From Stictocephala bisonia (Eukaryota; Arthropoda; Insecta; Hemiptera; Membracidae): DNA of 64,000 nucleotides. Position numbers and translations under genes: made by a program. Below, piece after piece: positions 61,377-64,000 of this stretch; the first letter of the stretch is position 1, and each line of letters starts with the position of its first letter. Below the pieces are notes generated by a model that did no database searches, had not been told where the DNA came from, and saw only the letters and a program-made list of their open reading frames with translations. The stretch is from contig JAQJVL010000526.1 in assembly GCA_035578905.1 (NCBI GenBank), positions 294,037-358,036 of the forward strand. Direction: 5' to 3'.

Positions 61377-62110
61377 GGCGCTGGTGGCGCAGTGTTGTAA
61401 ATCCAGCTACTTGGGTACAAAGTGTTGTGGAGATTGTAGGCGCTAGTGGCGCAGTGTTGTAACCCAGCTACTTGGGTACAAAGTGTTGTGGAGATTGTAG
61501 GCGCTGGTGGCGCAGTGTTGTAAATCCAGCTACTTGGGTACAAAGTGTTGTGGAGATTGTAGGCGCTAGTGGCGCAGTGTTGTAACCCAGCTACTTGGGT
61601 ACAAAGTGTTGTGGAGATTGTAGGCGCTAGTGGCGCAGTGTTGTAACCCAGCTACTTGGGTACAAAGTGTTGTGGAGATTGTAGGTGCTAGTGACGAAGT
61701 GTTGTAATCCAGCTACTTGGGTACAAAGTGTTGTGGTTATTGTACGCGATAGGTTCTATTATAAATACCCTTAATACTAACACGGCGTAATCACAACGGT
61801 TGCTTTCGACGTGGACTCTACTAGAGAAGTCTGGCGTGTCCGTGTTGGGTGTTAGTCAGCGTCCGGATGTTTTGTATGAAACATTAATGAGTATTAGGAT
61901 TGACGATTAGTATATCTGAAAAAAAAACCATCTACTCGGTTCGGATTCCACGTAAAACTGTTGGTTCCTTGGTTGACCTGGCTGTTAGGTGATTAATAAT
62001 TATCTCTTTCTAAGGGACAGTCGGCCTTAGTTTGTACCAATGACACTCGATCAACTACACTCATTCGCCCCTTATATTCACCCATATCTCTACGATCGGC
62101 GTCTTAATGA
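61377..62110 (+). mobile_element. SINE-C with six-fold repeated head
   Basis: Six units of 61-62 bp start at 61377, 61439, 61500, 61562, 61623 and 61684. Each has GGCGCTAGTGGCGCAGTGTT (box A-like), CCAGCTACTTGGGTACAAAG and GTGTTGTGGAGATTGTAGGC. A single body follows (GACGTGGACTCTACTAGAGA), then the core CGGTTCGGATTCCACGTAAA (61938), the tail block TCTAAGGGACAGTCGGCCTT (62010) and CGATCGGCGTCTTA (62093-62106). The second and later heads alternate small differences, so duplication occurred in steps. Confidence 0.85.
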
Positions 62111-63341
62111 TGAATAATGAATTATGAAATAAGCCGGTTATAATAATCTACTACGTATAATATTAGATAAAACACGGAATAAATAATGTCAGCTTAGAGG
62201 TTAGCAAATCTTTTATAATAAACACAATTTGGTTGAGTTTGAATATATTCTGCCCTTCATAAAAAATAAATAAATAAATAAATAAGTAAAGAAAGAAAGA
62301 AATTGTTTCCCCTTATACAAAACAATGTATATATCAAATGTACATTATATTGAATGTATAAAAGTTTTTGTTAAGCAGTACAGTGAATTTATTCTACAAT
62401 TAACCCTCGTTACAATTCTATTGAGGCTCGTGTTACAATTTGTATTTTCAAACGTTTCGTCAAATAATTATTTTGTGTTTGGTTTGATTCTATAAATATA
62501 CTTAATAGCAATTACTAAAGTAGTTGCCAAGTGAGGAAACATTTATATTTTAGTGGGAAGAAGTAGTTCTCTGTAAACCGAGTTATTTAGTTCGGAAGTG
62601 CAATCAACTCTTCTTTTATAGGAGCAACTTGTCAGTCAGCAAGTGCTCTGAACTCATCTAGTCTGGAAGAACAAAGTCAGAAACCTAGAAATTAGCTAGC
62701 TACTAAGAAAATAAGTTACTACTAGTACATCAACTCATTATTGTATCTCTAAAAACAAATTGTAAGCTTCTCCTCTTGCTCTTGCAATCGGCAATTTCAA
62801 TAATTTTGTTACTATTGGCCGTTTTAAATTTCTTGAAAAAACAATGCTCATGAAAATATTATCTAAATACACAGTCTTTTCTTAATAGATGCTGATTGAA
62901 AAATTCCTTTGGATTTCTTTATTTCTATGGTTTACATTAGTAAAATACTGAGAACCTACTCTGGAAATAAGGAACAGTTGTCCAAATAATTAGTGACTTT
63001 TGCCTCCATTAGAAACGTTCTAGACATTGGAGAGATGACATTATTATTTTTACTAACTCAATTTTGTACATTTGAAATACTGCCATTTGAAGAAGGATTA
63101 GCTTTGTATGATCTAATGTTTGGCATTGTATTCTCCTAATAAAAACTTTTAATTTTATTTACATTTTGGCTTATACAGTCTTGAGATATTTTTCTGACTC
63201 TTCTGAGACGGCCCTTCTAAAGTGTAAACAAGCGAGAGTATTATTTAATACCACCGTACGTTTATGGATGGTGGGTGGGGCAATACCACAGTACGTATAT
63301 GGATGGGTGGACACAGTATTGATGTTTTACAAGTCACTGCT
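62111..63341. other. No gene; AAAT/AAAG microsatellite
   Basis: (AAAT)n and (AAAG)n units lie at about 62264-62302. Otherwise A+T-rich without recognisable features. A 23-bp partial duplication lies near 63250-63305 (ATACCAC-GTACGT). Confidence 0.5.
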
Positions 63342-64000
63342 TTAACCCTCGATCCAGCAGTCATTTTTGCCCAAAATGTCGGGTCATTTTTGGTGATTTT
63401 GCAGTGATGTTTTATAACATTCATAAAAAATATTATGTTACAATAAAAGTACAATTGTGTGGTATCAAACTGTTCACAAGAATGTGGGCTATCATATAAT
63501 ACATAATTCATAACCTATAAATATTTTTTTATGTTATGAAATATTTGTACTTTTTTTGGAAATCGCGGAAAATAGGGGGGGGACCACCCCCTATGACCAA
63601 TGTTGTGATGATAAAAAAAGAAATGTGAGATAGCCAAAATGTTTTAAATTTTATCTAGTTTCAGAAAATATATAGTTTATATAGGTTTGTAAGTAAAAAT
63701 TATTTTTTATAAATTTTTAACTGGAACGTATACAAAAACCTGAAAATTAGTAACCACGGTTACTATAACATTCAAAAATATGATACAAATTTTCTATAAA
63801 CACTACAGAGTTCTATACTAAAATTTAGCTAAAAACATGCTCTAATACAATATAATACACTTCTAAACACACTAGAAGTGATAATTACATTGTAAACAAT
63901 AATTATTTACCGTAGTTGAAATCAGGCCCGGCAGACTAAACAACAACAAAAACTGGCTTCCTTCTTCAACTTTCACTACGTTTTAAAATAACGCTGATAC
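63342..64000 (+). mobile_element. Possible piggyBac-type element end at window edge
   Basis: TTAACCCTCGATCCAGCAGT followed by CATTTTTGCC and GGGTCATTTTTGG resembles insect piggyBac-like ends (TTAA target, CCCT start, CATTTTTGACCC-type repeats). No transposase is visible before the window ends, and the opposite end is outside or absent. Confidence 0.3.

Overview
The window looks like A+T-rich intergenic DNA from an insect (or a close arthropod relative). Two observations point there: short runs of the insect telomere motif TTAGG, and an R2-type retrotransposon whose 3' end joins the arthropod 28S rRNA target sequence. No convincing host protein-coding gene is visible. Almost everything recognisable is transposon, tandem repeat or short interspersed element (SINE), and most coding pieces are decayed.

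Layout. 1-12 kb: a 142-bp satellite array (1.4-2.3 kb), a decayed DDE transposase (5.0-5.7 kb), a Helitron, a LINE remnant, a 47-bp tandem array (8.8-10.0 kb), and a 1.1-kb composite element (10.4-11.5 kb). The composite combines a tRNA-like head, inverted repeats, TTAGG runs and a LINE-like 3' tail. 12-18.5 kb is mostly featureless, with SINE copies and one reverse-transcriptase fragment. 18.6-22.8 kb holds a minus-strand LINE (LINE-A) cut by a second LINE (LINE-B) with a 6-bp target duplication. 23.2-30.1 kb holds the centrepiece: a plus-strand R2-clade element with a gag-like ORF1 overlapping an R2-type ORF2. It has an unusually long 3' UTR built of about ten related stem-loop modules, itself invaded by an 825-bp DNA transposon with an 8-bp duplication, and it ends on 30 bp of 28S rRNA.

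30-43 kb: a second copy of the satellite in inverted orientation, a LINE remnant, inverted-repeat elements, a 5S-rRNA-derived SINE, a hAT-like MITE and Helitrons. 43-46 kb: a Helitron split by a retroelement-like insertion that contains an uninterrupted (AC)n run of about 906 bp. 47-50 kb: four SINEs or SINE-like tails. 50.6-54.4 kb: a Helitron split by a complete but decayed two-gene PIF/Harbinger element with TAA duplications. 55-64 kb: a second MITE copy, a long foldback element, the third satellite array, a SINE whose head is repeated six times, and a possible piggyBac-type end at the right edge.

How the parts relate: the window is a layered record of insertions. The most informative relationships are a LINE-B 3' hairpin shared, with a compensatory base change, by SINE-type elements, and a structured R2 3' UTR whose modules keep their outer stems while the stem sequence changes. 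All boundaries were read by eye; no database search was run.
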